The position numbers and the translations under genes were made by a program. DNA of 64,000 bases from Chrysemys picta bellii (taxonomy: Eukaryota > Chordata > Testudines > Emydidae). Positions 1 to 10,379 of this stretch are shown here, one piece after another (the stretch's first letter is position 1; every line of letters starts with the position of its first letter). The stretch covers positions 87,317,968-87,381,967 of the forward strand of contig NC_088796.1 of assembly GCF_011386835.1 (NCBI RefSeq), given 5' to 3'. Below the pieces are notes generated by a model. That model was not told the DNA's origin. It ran no database searches and was given only the letters and a program-made list of their open reading frames with translations.

Positions 1-305
1 GCTCCTCTTAAAGTCCCCTAGTGTAAATCAAATCAAAATTAGGCCCTCTTTCAGACAATAATAGGGCCAACATGGAAAAACAAGCTTATATTTATTCATA
101 GAAACATCATCAAAATATGTAGGATTGCTCTGTGAGTCATTTTAATAAATGACATTTGATTTTGGTGCATTGTTGGGGTACACTAGTCTTCTTCAGAAGG
201 CACAATGCAATTTTCACTTCTACCTGAACAGTTGTTGGAAAGGACATCTGTTTCATGTTCCACCCTAGGATGTCACCTTAAAAGGAAAAATACTGTATGC
301 AACTT

Positions 306-432
306 TCAGAGTAGCAGCCGTGTTAGTCTGTATTCACAAAAAGAACAGGAGTACTTATGGCACCTTAGAGACTAACAAATTTATTAGAGCATAAGCTTTC
401 GTGGACTACAGCCCACTTCTTCGGATGCATAT
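306..432 (+). repeat. Turtle-type short interspersed repeat (GGCACCTTAGAGACTAACA core)
   Basis: The stretch begins CAGAGTAGCAGCCGTGTTAG, has the core TGGCACCTTAGAGACTAACA and the block CATAAGCTTTCGTGG, and ends near CTTCGGATGCAT. The same unit recurs at 33,103-33,322 (two copies head-to-head) and as a fragment at 3,283-3,345. I recognise it as a very common sauropsid, especially turtle, repeat but cannot assign a class. The flanking 1-305 holds nothing I can identify. Confidence 0.75.
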
Positions 433-1475
433 AGCAACTGCATGTATGCAACTGCGCTTCAATGTCAGTATAGGTAGATCCTAAGTCCTAATGTGGAATT
501 TGAACCCAATAACCAGGTGTCCCAGAAATGAGAATGTTACCACCTGAACACATTCTCATGTTTAATGGGATATTTTCTTTTTGTTGTTGCGTAAGTGATA
601 CATTAACTAATCATCTGGCCATTTTGATCTATGAGTTTAGAACAGCCTCGCAGGGACAAACATAGCAGGAAGCTCTTTCAGTGAGTACATTAAAAATATG
701 GGGATATGTCTGAGTATGTAATGAAGAGACAGCACATCTGGCATGTGACATGTTACACACTGTCATAATAATGTAAGTTAAGATTCTCTGGAATAAAACA
801 AGGTAACCTAACCTTTCCACACTCTTGCACCAGTTAAGAGGATTTCAGAGCTGTGGAGTATAAAATGTGCATACAACGGAGCAAGGAGACCAGGGAACTA
901 TGTTTCAAGATATTAATTAATTAGAAAAATATCAGAAGCAAAGACACACACATGAATATAATTATTGAAAAGAGGATTTTGCTAAAGAATTTTTATAAAT
1001 GGAAACTGCTTCAAGTTTAAGCCATGCTTAAAAACAACCATATGGGACAAGAGAGCAACAGCTGTGCTCAAATATTTTCTTGAGATGAACATTCATACTC
1101 ATTCATTGCTGTATCAAAATAATACCTACGTATATCAGTTTAGTTCACAACTGCTTTTAAAGGGTCATTGTTAGCCCTTTCTGAAGCCATTGTTAGTTGC
1201 AATTGTCATTGTTCGCTCTTCCATAGTGGCACAGAATACAGTAAACCCCATTGAGTATGGCAAAATATACCTTTTCTGCCAGTAGAGAGGACATTGGTCC
1301 CTCAATACTGCCTAAAGAAGCAAAAAGAGAGGATCTGGGGTTTCCCAAAATTGTTCCAATATTTCAACATCTTGGAATAAGAAACATTTGAGAAAAAACA
1401 CGTTAAAATGAAATGTTCAAGCACATGGTCATAAGTACTGTATTTATGACTTGGAAAGAATTTGAAATATGTCCT

Positions 1476-2162
1476 TGTGACAGGGCTCCACTTACCATGC
1501 TAGCACCTCCTGCTGGTCATCCTGGGGATCAACTCTGCAGGTCGGTACACCATCTCCAGGTGTGTGTCTTGCCTGCTGTCACTTCTTCTCCCAGACCCAC
1601 GTTACTCCAAGGACTACAGCATCCTCTTTGTGACACAGCCCTCCATCCATGCCACACTCTGTGCTCCCTCCTTTCGGGGACCAGTACTGCAATTCAACTG
1701 TCCAGCTACTTCCTCAGTGGCGAGTGGCTGGAGTGAACCTGGGCCCAGCCTATTTTGGGTCCTGACCCAGGGACCCTGTAGATGGCACCCACATGCTGTG
1801 TCCCCTCCAACTTCTCAGTACATTTTCCTGGGCTACTTCCCTGCAGCCCCAGCACCTTCTTCATCCTTACCTCAGGGCCTCAGCAAGCCAGTTTTGGCAG
1901 CCAGCCAGGAGCTCTCTCACTCCCCTGTTCCTGCCCAGCGCTGCTCTGTCCAGGGTGCTAGCTTTCTACCACCTGCAAGGCAGCCAATCCTCCCTCCTTG
2001 AGCTGCAGGGAGCAACTGACCCTGCTCGGCCCTACAGCTCTTCTTATATGGGCCTGCCAGGCCTTGACTGGCTGCTCCTCACAGCCCCGCACCTATTCAC
2101 ACATCCTCCCTAGGGCTCCATTAACCCCTTACAGGCCAGTGTGGGGCAGATGCCGCCTCACA
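1476..2162. mobile_element. Solo LTR with perfect 5-bp target duplication
   Basis: A 687-bp block starts TGTGACAGGG and ends GCCTCACA, so the ends are TG...CA with a 5-bp terminal inverted repeat (TGTGA/TCACA). It is flanked on both sides by GTCCT (1,471-1,475 and 2,163-2,167), a perfect 5-bp target-site duplication. This is the expected scar of an endogenous retrovirus or LTR retrotransposon lost by LTR-LTR recombination. The interior is pyrimidine-rich on the plus strand and produces several meaningless overlapping ORFs. The orientation is not settled, since I see no convincing TATA/AATAAA pair. Confidence 0.8.
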
Positions 2163-2589
2163 GTCCTGCACTTACATTAATAAATCATACAGCACTATAC
2201 ATTGGCATGGCATTTATAAACAAAGATATTTTCCCTGTCTTGAAGTCTAAATAAGATGTACTAAACAGAAGATGTGATGCAGGACCACAGTTCAGGAGAG
2301 AAATGGTGTTAAGAGGAATGATTATTAATGATAAGAAGGGAGTGGGCATTGCTTGAAGTGATGGATTTTAAGGAGGAATATAAGTGTAGGTGAAGACAGG
2401 GAGATCATTGCAAATATAAGCCCCAAGGCCAGGAGACTTAGAGCTGGAATTCTTTGCTCAAACCGGGGAAAATCCAGCTTTGGCCAGCTTCATTTACATG
2501 AATTATGTTGTTGCTTATCCATAATTCCACCTACTGAGCGTTGTTGCTTTTGCTGGAACGTATTGATGTTTTGATTGTTAATAGACTAT

Positions 2590-3282
2590 AATTAAGGCTC
2601 CGTGTTTGTCATGGAAGTCACAGAAGTCACATATTCCATGACTTTCCATGACCTCTGTGACTTCTGCAGCAACCCATGTGGCTGGCCCGGGAGCCACCTG
2701 AGCAGCTTGGGCAGCTCCTGGGCCAGTCACACGGGCTGCTGCTGGAGCAGTCTTGGGCTCCCCTGCCCTGCAGCAGCAGGAGTTTGGGTGTGAGAAGGGC
2801 TCAGGTCTGGGGATTGGGATGCGGGGCGGTGCTTACCTGGGGGGGGCTCCCTGAAAGGGCAACAGGAACTCCCCTCCCTCAGCTCCTAGCTCCACGTGCT
2901 GCCTCCGCCCATAGGCGCCACCCCACAGCTCCCATTGCCTGTGGTTCCCAGCCAATGGGAGTTGCAGAACTGGGGCTTGGGGTGGAGTGGAGGCAGCACA
3001 TGGAGCTAGGAGCTGGAAGTGGCTGCTTCCCAGGAGCTGGGTAGGGATAGGGAACCTGCCCCAGCCCCGCCAACCCTCCCTGCCCAGCACCTGTGGCGCC
3101 CCCTGGGCCGCAATCCCCCCCAGAGCACCCGCAGTGCCCAAAGGACTGCCTCCTGAGCTGCCCCCACAAGTTTTAGTCAGGGGTATATAGTAAAAGTCAT
3201 GGACAGGTCATGGGCCATGAATTTTTGTTTATTGCCCATGACCTGTCCATGACTTTTACTAAAAATACTTGTGACTAAAACA
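2590..3282. repeat. GC-rich nonautonomous element with hairpin ends
   Basis: The left end carries self-complementary tracts (TCATGGAAGTCACAGAAGTC... and ...CTCTGTGACTTCTGCAG). The right end is a perfect 27-bp inverted repeat (3,189-3,215 with 3,234-3,260). Between them is about 500 bp of GC-rich sequence. The interior contains a CTCCCATTG...CCAATGGGAG inverted CCAAT pair, also present in the GC-rich block at 32.2-33.07 kb. I take it for a dispersed nonautonomous transposon of unknown superfamily. The ORFs inside it are compositional artefacts. Confidence 0.55.
3189..3260. repeat. Perfect 27-bp inverted repeat (hairpin)
   Basis: The arms 3,189-3,215 and 3,234-3,260 are exactly complementary, with an 18-base AT-rich loop. 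The arms include AAAGTCATGGACAGGTCATG. It forms the right end of the GC-rich element. Confidence 0.9.
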
Positions 3283-3345
3283 ACAAGGAGTCTGGTGGCA
3301 CCTTAAAGACTAACAGATCCTTAATTATTATTATACTTGTACTCA
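3283..3345 (+). repeat. Fragment of the GGCACCTTAGAGACTAACA repeat
   Basis: Contains CAAGGAGTCTGGTGGCACC and TTAAAGACTAACAGATC, matching the core of the unit at 306-432. It abuts the GC-rich element directly. From here to 3,920 I see no identifiable feature. Confidence 0.6.
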
Positions 3346-3923
3346 TGAAAAGACACAGGAATTCTGTCCTCATGCCCTAGAGTAAATGGGTCACCCTTAG
3401 TGTATGACTTCACAAAAATGTAATTTAATTGAAAACCCATTTTTTTGTTGAAAAACATTTCAGTAGAAACCTTTCCACCAGTCCTACTGGGAGGACTGTA
3501 GGGAGCATATCAAATATGGGCCTGTGACTGACTCTGGAATTGGTGAAGATTTGCCAATATCTCTTCAAACTTCTATTCAGTTTTGATTGTATAGTAATGT
3601 TTCTGTTAATATCTATATGTCTGAGTTCCTTTCTCCAGCTTATCACCATAGTATCCAGCCACCTACCAAAACTAAATAAACCAAGAACCTTGCTAAATTT
3701 TTCCCTTGTACCAAGAAAATTACTGGAATGTGTGTGTGAGAGCTTCTCTTCCTCCATTTATCTTCTTTTCCTTACTTGAAATTTCAGTTGCTGTAGCAAG
3801 GCTAAAGAACTTTTGCACTTTGTTCTGAAGGTGATGAGGTCTGTGGTCATCCTCACCTCTTACAAGATCCACAAGGACCCCTGCCTCAGTTGTTGCAATA
3901 GTTGGAAGGTGTGTAATGAATGA

Positions 3924-4210
3924 GGCTAGGTCTTCACTACCTGCCTGAATCGGCAGGTAGAAATCGATCTCTTGGGGATCGAATTCTCGCGTCTCGTTGG
4001 GATGCGACAATCGATCCCCGAATCGATGCTTGTACTCCACCAGCACAGGTAGGAGTAAGCGCCATCGACTGGGGAGCCGCGGAGGTCGATTTGCCGCCCT
4101 CCTCACGGTGGGGTAAGTCAGCTCAGATACGTCGAATTCAGCTACGTTATTCGCGTAGCTGAATTTGCGTATCTTAAATCAACCCTCCCCCTCGTAGTGA
4201 GGATGTAGCC
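3924..4210. mobile_element. PIF/Harbinger-like MITE, copy 1
   Basis: A 287-bp element has imperfect terminal inverted repeats (GGCTAGGTCTTCACTAC at left; reverse complement of the right end GGCTACATCCTCACTAC). It is flanked by 3-bp repeats TGA (3,921-3,923 and 4,211-4,213). An internal hairpin, AATTCAGCTACG...CGTAGCTGAATT, marks it as the same family as the element at 40,694-40,974, inserted in the opposite orientation. There is no coding capacity. A GGN start and a 3-bp T-N-A duplication fit the PIF/Harbinger superfamily. Confidence 0.75.
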
Positions 4211-4439
4211 TGAGGCCGGGGAATGCAGGTAAGAAAAGAATGGTCTCATGGTTAGAGCAACTGGATGCTGCCTGTAAGAACTGGATTCTATCCCTTCTGG
4301 AGTGGGGAGCCAGCCAGGTCCAGGGAGTTCCAGCACTTCCAAAATGTGGGTGTAAATTGGTTAAAAAAACAAATAATGGCTTTTGTAAAACCCTGGAACT
4401 TTTCTGTTTAAAAAAAAAAATTGGTAAAAACTGAAAACA

Positions 4440-5950
4440 CAGGGTCTTAGAGATCTAGAAGCAAAGGTAATAGGCCTTTCAAAATGATCTTCCATCACAT
4501 GTGAAATTATTGCTCCTATTCTATATGGGGAAATGTCACAAGCTAACTTTTCAGGCAGAAATGCACTGTAGTGTGTAAGAACCTGTTCAGATGCTAGAAG
4601 CTTCTTGGGCTCACCAAATGTCTTGATCCAATGTGGGGACCAATACCCTATCTGTCCATTATGTATCACTTTGTTTAGATGATGTTACACTGTCATGAGC
4701 AAAAGTGCAGCAAATTTTTTAATTTAGGACAGAGTTTATAATTTTTTAAAATCTGCAGACACTTCATACTTTTCCAATCCCACTGAATCTCTCTTAGCCA
4801 CTTTCTATCAAATAATGCAGGACCCTCTTACTTCACAACATAGAGATTTAACAGATGCAGTTTATAGTTATATATGTTACATATATATATTGTATATATA
4901 TTGTATATATATATATATATTGTAACAACACCGAGGGGAACGAGGATTTCCCCTCTCTATATATATTTTTAGTAGCACTGAGGTTTTCCGCAACTTCACT
5001 TCTTTAAGTGGTCTTTGATAATCCTGCTGTGAAAGTGCAGAAACAGCAGCACCTATAGCAAGCTTCATTTAAGTTCTACATCTTCCACTTCTAAAGAAAT
5101 CTAAACAACACTGCAGTCATTGTTTTCTAAATTAAACAGTTGTAGAGATGCTATAACATTCTCAGTGGATTCCATGTTGTCACCTGAACGCTGATGAATC
5201 GGAAATTCTCTGGTTTTGCCCTCAATAAGTAGTTCTACTGACCTAGCTATTTTTTGTGTGCCCCAGTTTCTTGCTGTTTCTACAGGGTTTGTCCTTGAAC
5301 CAATAATCATTTGCATTGTGAGATTGTTTCCCACAACGAAAGCACACAGCCTTTGAGCATTGCTCTCGCTGTACTTTCTGTTTGACCCCAGTTTACTTGT
5401 TGCACAGATTCCATGATGCAGTTACAGCTCCCTGGCATCTTTTGCAGTTGTCTCCATTAACAGAGCAATTTCTAAGGCACATTTTAGGACCAAATCAGCC
5501 TCAGTCAACAGATGATTTTGAATTGCTTCATTTTGCATACCACACAGAACCAGTCCCTTAACGTACAATTTAAACTCCCCAAAATGGCAATGCTCTGTAA
5601 ATTTTTTTTATTTCAGCCACATAATTCAGAAATTCCTCTATTTTCTTTTAAATTCGGTTTATAAAAGCAGAAATACTCTGCAATCACTGGTGACTTTGAG
5701 GATAGGCGATTTTGTAGGATTTCCACAATCTGCACAATGTTTTGTCCACTGGTTTAATAGGAGCTGTTAGACTAGGCAGAAGGTTATAAATTTTAGCTCC
5801 CACTACACATAGTAAAACCCTTTTCTCATCAGTTATACTAGGAGCAGTTATATACCGTTCCAGTCTATTGATATAGGCAGGCCAGTCCTCACTGAGCTAT
5901 CAACTAGCTAGCTCTACTGAGCTATCCTTTTCCCCAGACATTTTTAACCC
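4440..5950 (-). mobile_element. Degenerate Gypsy-type LTR retrotransposon body (gag to pol, internally deleted)
   Basis: On the minus strand, broken reading frames follow the order of a vertebrate Gypsy element. A gag-like region begins MSGEKD near 5,943 and continues as INRLERYITAPSITDEKRV. A zinc knuckle CFRCGKQSHNAND at about 5,350-5,310 has its last cysteine lost, followed by a second, eroded knuckle. A possible protease piece lies near 5,070-4,930. Then comes a TA microsatellite, and an RNase H-like segment (EKLACDISPY, RPITFASRSL) at about 4,603-4,445. Most of the reverse transcriptase is missing, apparently by deletion near the microsatellite. Several frameshifts and stops make it non-functional. 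Confidence 0.75.
4877..4923. repeat. (TA)n-rich microsatellite
   Basis: TATATA runs interrupted by TTG occupy the middle of the Gypsy relic, at about the place where its reverse transcriptase has been lost. Confidence 0.85.
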
Positions 5951-6013
5951 CTTTCCCCTTAAATGAGTAGTTTAGTCACAGTCCCAGCTAGACCTCGAGT
6001 CATTCTCCAGCTC

Positions 6014-6245
6014 ATCCTTGTCACCAACTGTTGTCTTTTCCTCTCAACACAACAAAATAATGTGTTTACTAAATATACACAAACATACAAAGCCTAGCTA
6101 CCTCTATATATGCTGCTCTGAGTGGTTTCTAAAAGCAGAAAACACACTGAGCACAACTAGAGGGCTCACAAACTATTTAAAGGGACAGAGATTGAGGGGC
6201 AGATGGGTCAAACTTGAGTGATGCTGTGACCCGTGTGCCAGGTTA
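6014..6245 (-). mobile_element. Possible 5' LTR of the Gypsy relic
   Basis: Directly upstream of the gag remnant, the minus strand carries a roughly 230-bp block starting TGTTTTAACCTGGCAC. It has a TATA-like CCCTTTAAATAG and ends GACAACA. It is followed by TTGGTGACAAGG, which sits where a primer-binding site would be. The boundaries are not confirmed by a target duplication or a second LTR. Confidence 0.4.
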
Positions 6246-6249
6246 AAAC

Positions 6250-8125
6250 ACAATTTAGATTGGAAGCCTTCTCAAATCGGGGGTCTAGAGCAAACTGCTC
6301 TTCCTCCAGAGTAAGGGATTATTGGGGTCAAAGCAGGACAGTTCCATGAAACCTGGGACTGTTGGGAGGAATGGCAGAATAATGGTACAAAAGTGTAATG
6401 AGAGGAAAATCCTTCTCTAAGAGACAGGGCAAGGGAACAGTGCTGGATTGTCTGGTTTTCCATGCAAGATTGGGATCTTAATCCCGATCCTGTTGAAGTC
6501 AATGTGAGTTTTGACATTAACTTCAAATAGAACCTTAGATTATTATAGTGATTGGCTTAAATTGGAGTTCTGCTTGAGGAAGGATTGCAGGATTGGGTTC
6601 AGAGGCCTACCCTAAACTTTCTTGCACCATGTAATCCTTGCCATAAGAGCTTAAGTAGTGCATAGGGCCTTGTGTGAGTCTTTTGCACACTGGTGACTAT
6701 TGCCCTATGAGATTGGAGAGGTATTAGCAGGGATTCTCTCTAACATAATGAAAGCTTTTGACAATCGCTTCACTTCAAAGGAAAAAAGAGAGGCCAATAC
6801 AAGCATACCCTGTGTTTATCATATCAGTAGGCAGAGGAATTACTAATTAGTTTGGTTTGGGGCCAAACAAATGGGAACAGGGGACCTCACTTGAAGTGGA
6901 AGGGAACTGGCAGTAGGAACAGAGTGGGAATGGAGATATCATCAGGAGATATGAGCATTTCATTTGGGAGGGAATTGGCAGGCAGGAGTGGAGACAAGGG
7001 GGAAGGAAAGGAGCTGGGGAACTGGAGGATGTGTGCTGTTGGTTTTGGAAGAAGAATAACTAGGGCCTTAAAAAATGTGCCAAGACACATGGCTATGTCA
7101 TGAAATTTCAGAAAGGTACATTGACATTTTAGGAGTATGTACATTTAATATTAAACAAACCCATGAAGTTCCCAGGGCCCCACTACTCAGGGCGTTATTC
7201 TCTGCTACGTGCAGCAAATTTAAAACATGTAGTTAAGGTTTTTCTGGAGAAAAGCAGATAGTGGAAGCCAAGGAGTGGGGTGAGAGAACGTAGCAAACTA
7301 GTTCAGCAAGCAGTGAGGCAGAGAGTAGGAAGAGAAAAGGGAGGCATACTGCTTGCTGAGAGATTTAAAACCACTGCTCCTTTTCACAATGTAGTAATGC
7401 TTTTTACTGTGAATGAGACTATTCAACAGTGGTGTTCTAACCTTTAAAAGTTAAAATGATCTGAATAAACATTATACATAAAATACATTGTTCTCTTTTC
7501 TGCACTTCTATTCATAGGGGTTCTCCTGTCTCCCTGTAGGAGCCTAGAGAATCTCTCTGTCTCACACACCCTTCCTTGCCACTGCTCTGTCAACAGAACT
7601 TCTTCCCTTTTCTGACTAAGGGGTGGCACTGATGGGATCCCAAGGAACTCCTATCCAGTCCTCCTCAACCAGAAGGATGGTGTCCTCAACATAAGGCCAA
7701 TAAAGAAAGAGAGATATACAAATAAAGAAAATTATTCTCAAGGATCTACAAAGCATCCCTCTTTCACAGAATTCACTAGCATTATAGGTAGAAAAGAGAT
7801 GCCTGGGGAGAGGGATAGAAGAACAGAATGTGGTACTTAAAGTTTATTTCCAGTTTGTACTCCAGAGTATTTACAGCTTGTCCCTCTAGAGGCCAGCAAA
7901 GCATCAGAAAACAGCTACAGTGAAATAGGACATGATGCTGCCATAGGACCAACTCTTACAGTACTATTATGATTAAAGTTTTCTTCCAGCTTTCCAACGG
8001 CTGCCATACTATTATATTCAGGCTGACTTGTATTGCAATTAGAGTGGAAACAAACAAACACACACCCACCCCATGCCACGTTACCTTTATCATACCTTGA
8101 GTAGGTAGGATCAGATGTTAGAAGT
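6250..8125. other. Intergenic, no feature recognised
   Basis: Mixed-composition sequence with only short ORFs on both strands, none with family resemblance. No repeat boundaries could be defended. Confidence 0.5.
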
Positions 8126-8129
8126 AGAC

Positions 8130-8331
8130 AGTACACCTCTACCTCGATATAATGCTGTTCTCAGGAGCCAAAAAATCTTACTGCATTATAGATGAAACCG
8201 CGTTATATCGAACTTGCTTTGAATTACTGGAGTGCACAGCCCCCCCCCCCCCCCCCCGGAGCACACTGCTTTACCGCGTTATATCCAAATTCGTGTTATC
8301 TAGTCGTGTTATATCGGAGTAGAGGTGTACT
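8130..8331. mobile_element. Tc1/mariner (pogo-like) MITE
   Basis: A roughly 195-bp element has terminal inverted repeats CACCTCTACCTCGATATAA (left) and CACCTCTACTCCGATATAAC (reverse complement of the right end). TA dinucleotides lie at both edges (8,132-8,133 and 8,328-8,329), as expected for a TA target duplication. The GATATAACG-like motif recurs internally (GCGTTATAT). The centre holds an 18-C run at 8,240-8,257. It has no coding capacity. Confidence 0.8.
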
Positions 8332-8404
8332 AATTAAATCAGATATATTACTTCTTTCCTGTAGGAGGGATCTGCTGGTTTATGGTTAAGATTAGTATAT
8401 AAGA

Positions 8405-8630
8405 GGGACAGTGTTGTCTAGTGGTTACAGCAGGAGACTAAATTTCTGGGTTGTATTCCTGTGGCATTAATAAGTTGTCACTAAACTTCTCCGTGCCTCA
8501 ATTTCCCCATTTGCAAAATAGACATACTTGCCTCACAAAAAGGATGGGAAGCTTAGCTAATGGAATTAATAAGTTGAGAACCTTAAATAAAGGATGTTAT
8601 AAAAGTACAAAGTAATTATGATTTGGCACA
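8405..8630 (+). repeat. MIR SINE
   Basis: Shows the MIR signature: a tRNA-like head (GTTGTCTAGTGGTTACAG), the core TGCCTCAATTTCCCCATTTG, and a following AAAATAGACATACTTGCCTC. It is diverged and lacks a clear 3' end. Confidence 0.75.
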
Positions 8631-8639
8631 CAGTATATA

Positions 8640-10060
8640 TATATATTTATATTTATTTAACTGAGCAATTAATTTTTAGGAAGATACATTTTCTATTCCT
8701 TTCTATCTTGTAATGCACTGGACTTAAGTTTTTAATAGGTTTTACTCTATGGATCATATCCTCAGAAGTTTGCCTGAATAAAGATCTCAGGACTTGCCCC
8801 TGTGTGTTTTGGTTTGGTACCAGAAAATATTATCCTTTTAATTAGCAGGTTATTTCTTTGGTAGTGTCCAAGTGCCTCCATTGTAGTTTCATTTATTCAA
8901 TTTTAGTACAGTACCACAGAATCAAGGATAAAGTGAACGAACAAACAGAAGTAGAATTTTCCACAGTTTCTAAGGAGGAATATTTCTGAGACACTGTGGT
9001 CGTGTGGGTGGGCAGATAGATGGATAGACAGACAGACGGAAAAGGGAGTTTACTTCATGGGATTCCAATAATTGGTATGTGGTTTACATTCCATTCATCT
9101 GAAGGACTCTGATGTTAATCAGAAACATGCTTGGGTTACTAAACTACCACTAATGTTCAAAAACATGCTCTACCTTCAGCCAATGCATTTTTCTCACATG
9201 CATCTTTCCTCTGACACCCAGAGCCTCCAAGGAATACTGTGGTCATTTACCACCCTTAGCTCAGCTGCAGCTATTATAATAGGAATTGCTTCCTGGGAAA
9301 GGTTTTATAATTGCTGGTTTCAGAAGGTGAACCATTTTATATTGTGGTATTTGAAACTGGCTTTGATTTTATTAAGAGACTTTATTTGGGGCCATCCAAC
9401 TCTGGAAAAGCCTTGTCTGGACAGAGTCACGGTGGTCTGGCAGTTGAGTCTGGCTCCTAGTAGCCAGACATTAAAGCAGACAGCCACGAGTGAAGTTCCA
9501 TATTCGGCCTCTGGACTTGCCGTGTGTTGAGTATGTGCACAATTGAACCTGGAGAAAAAACACACCTCATGCGGAGCCCGTGACAGGGACAAAAAACCCT
9601 TCAACCTCACACCTAATGAGAGTGTGGACCACTTGGCAATCAACTCCGATGGTACATGGAATGGGGAAACAGATAATGAGGAATGCATAGCATGGATATT
9701 GTGCTAATTGGAATTCTGTTCTAGAACATCAATGTCAGATACATTTGGGTTCTGATTATTTTGCCTACCCCGTAAACCCTACATGTCCCTATTAGTCCCC
9801 CAACTCGCTTCCCATTTCCAGAGTCCTTTACACTTAAAATAACTGAATTGCACAACCCACTATGACTTATCTTTTCTGAGCCTGAGCTGACTGATCTGTC
9901 CAAGCTCCACTTTCTGTGCTTCCCCACTACAGCCAAAGTGCAAGACATTCCTGATTACAGAGGCCCACAAGTGCTCACCATTTGAACAACTCCATCAACC
10001 AGGCCCAACAGAGAGGAGGAGAGTTGCTAGGATCCATACCAGAATTCCAGAGGCTCCCCA
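8640..10060. other. Intergenic, unresolved repeat-like patch
   Basis: Mostly featureless. The part from about 9,380 to 9,670 has a different texture, less AT-rich and with CATGCGGAGCCCGTGACAGG. It may be an old LTR or other interspersed repeat, but I could not find ends or a target duplication. The longest plus-strand ORF here (9,072-9,530) has no recognisable product. Confidence 0.35.
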
Positions 10061-10069
10061 GAAAGGAAG

Positions 10070-10375
10070 GCTGGTCTTGCGGTTAAAGTAAAAGACTAGG
10101 ACTCAGGAGAGCTGAATTCAAGTTGAGGCTGTGCCAAGGACTTCCTGTGTGATCTGGGACACACCATTTAATCTCTCTGAATCTCAGTCCATGTCATTAA
10201 CCGAGGGAAATAATATCTCCTTTCTCTCACCGTTTGTCTATCTGTTCTATTTAGATGGTAAGATCTTTGGGGGAGGAATTATGTCCTTGTATAGGTTGGC
10301 TCAGCATCCAGAACAATAGAGCTCCGATTTTGGAGGTGTCCCTTAGGAGCTACTGTAGTACAAATAATAAAGGTA
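10070..10375 (+). repeat. MIR SINE
   Basis: A long MIR copy with a head containing GGTTAAAGTAAAAGACTAGG and a body with TTCCTGTGTGATCTGGGACA and CTCTCTGAATCTCAGTCC. The 3' region has TAGATGGTAAGATCTTTGGG and GGTTGGCTCAGCATCCAGAA. MIRs of this completeness are typical of turtle and crocodilian genomes. Confidence 0.75.
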
Positions 10376-10379
10376 AGAA

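Noticed and set aside
1413..2180. Four overlapping plus-strand ORFs of 60-145 codons
   Set aside because: They lie almost wholly inside the solo LTR, overlap in different frames and have no recognisable domain; pyrimidine-rich composition explains them.
9072..9530. 152-codon plus-strand ORF
   Set aside because: No domain, no splice or promoter context, and the antisense strand is equally open; likely chance or an old repeat.
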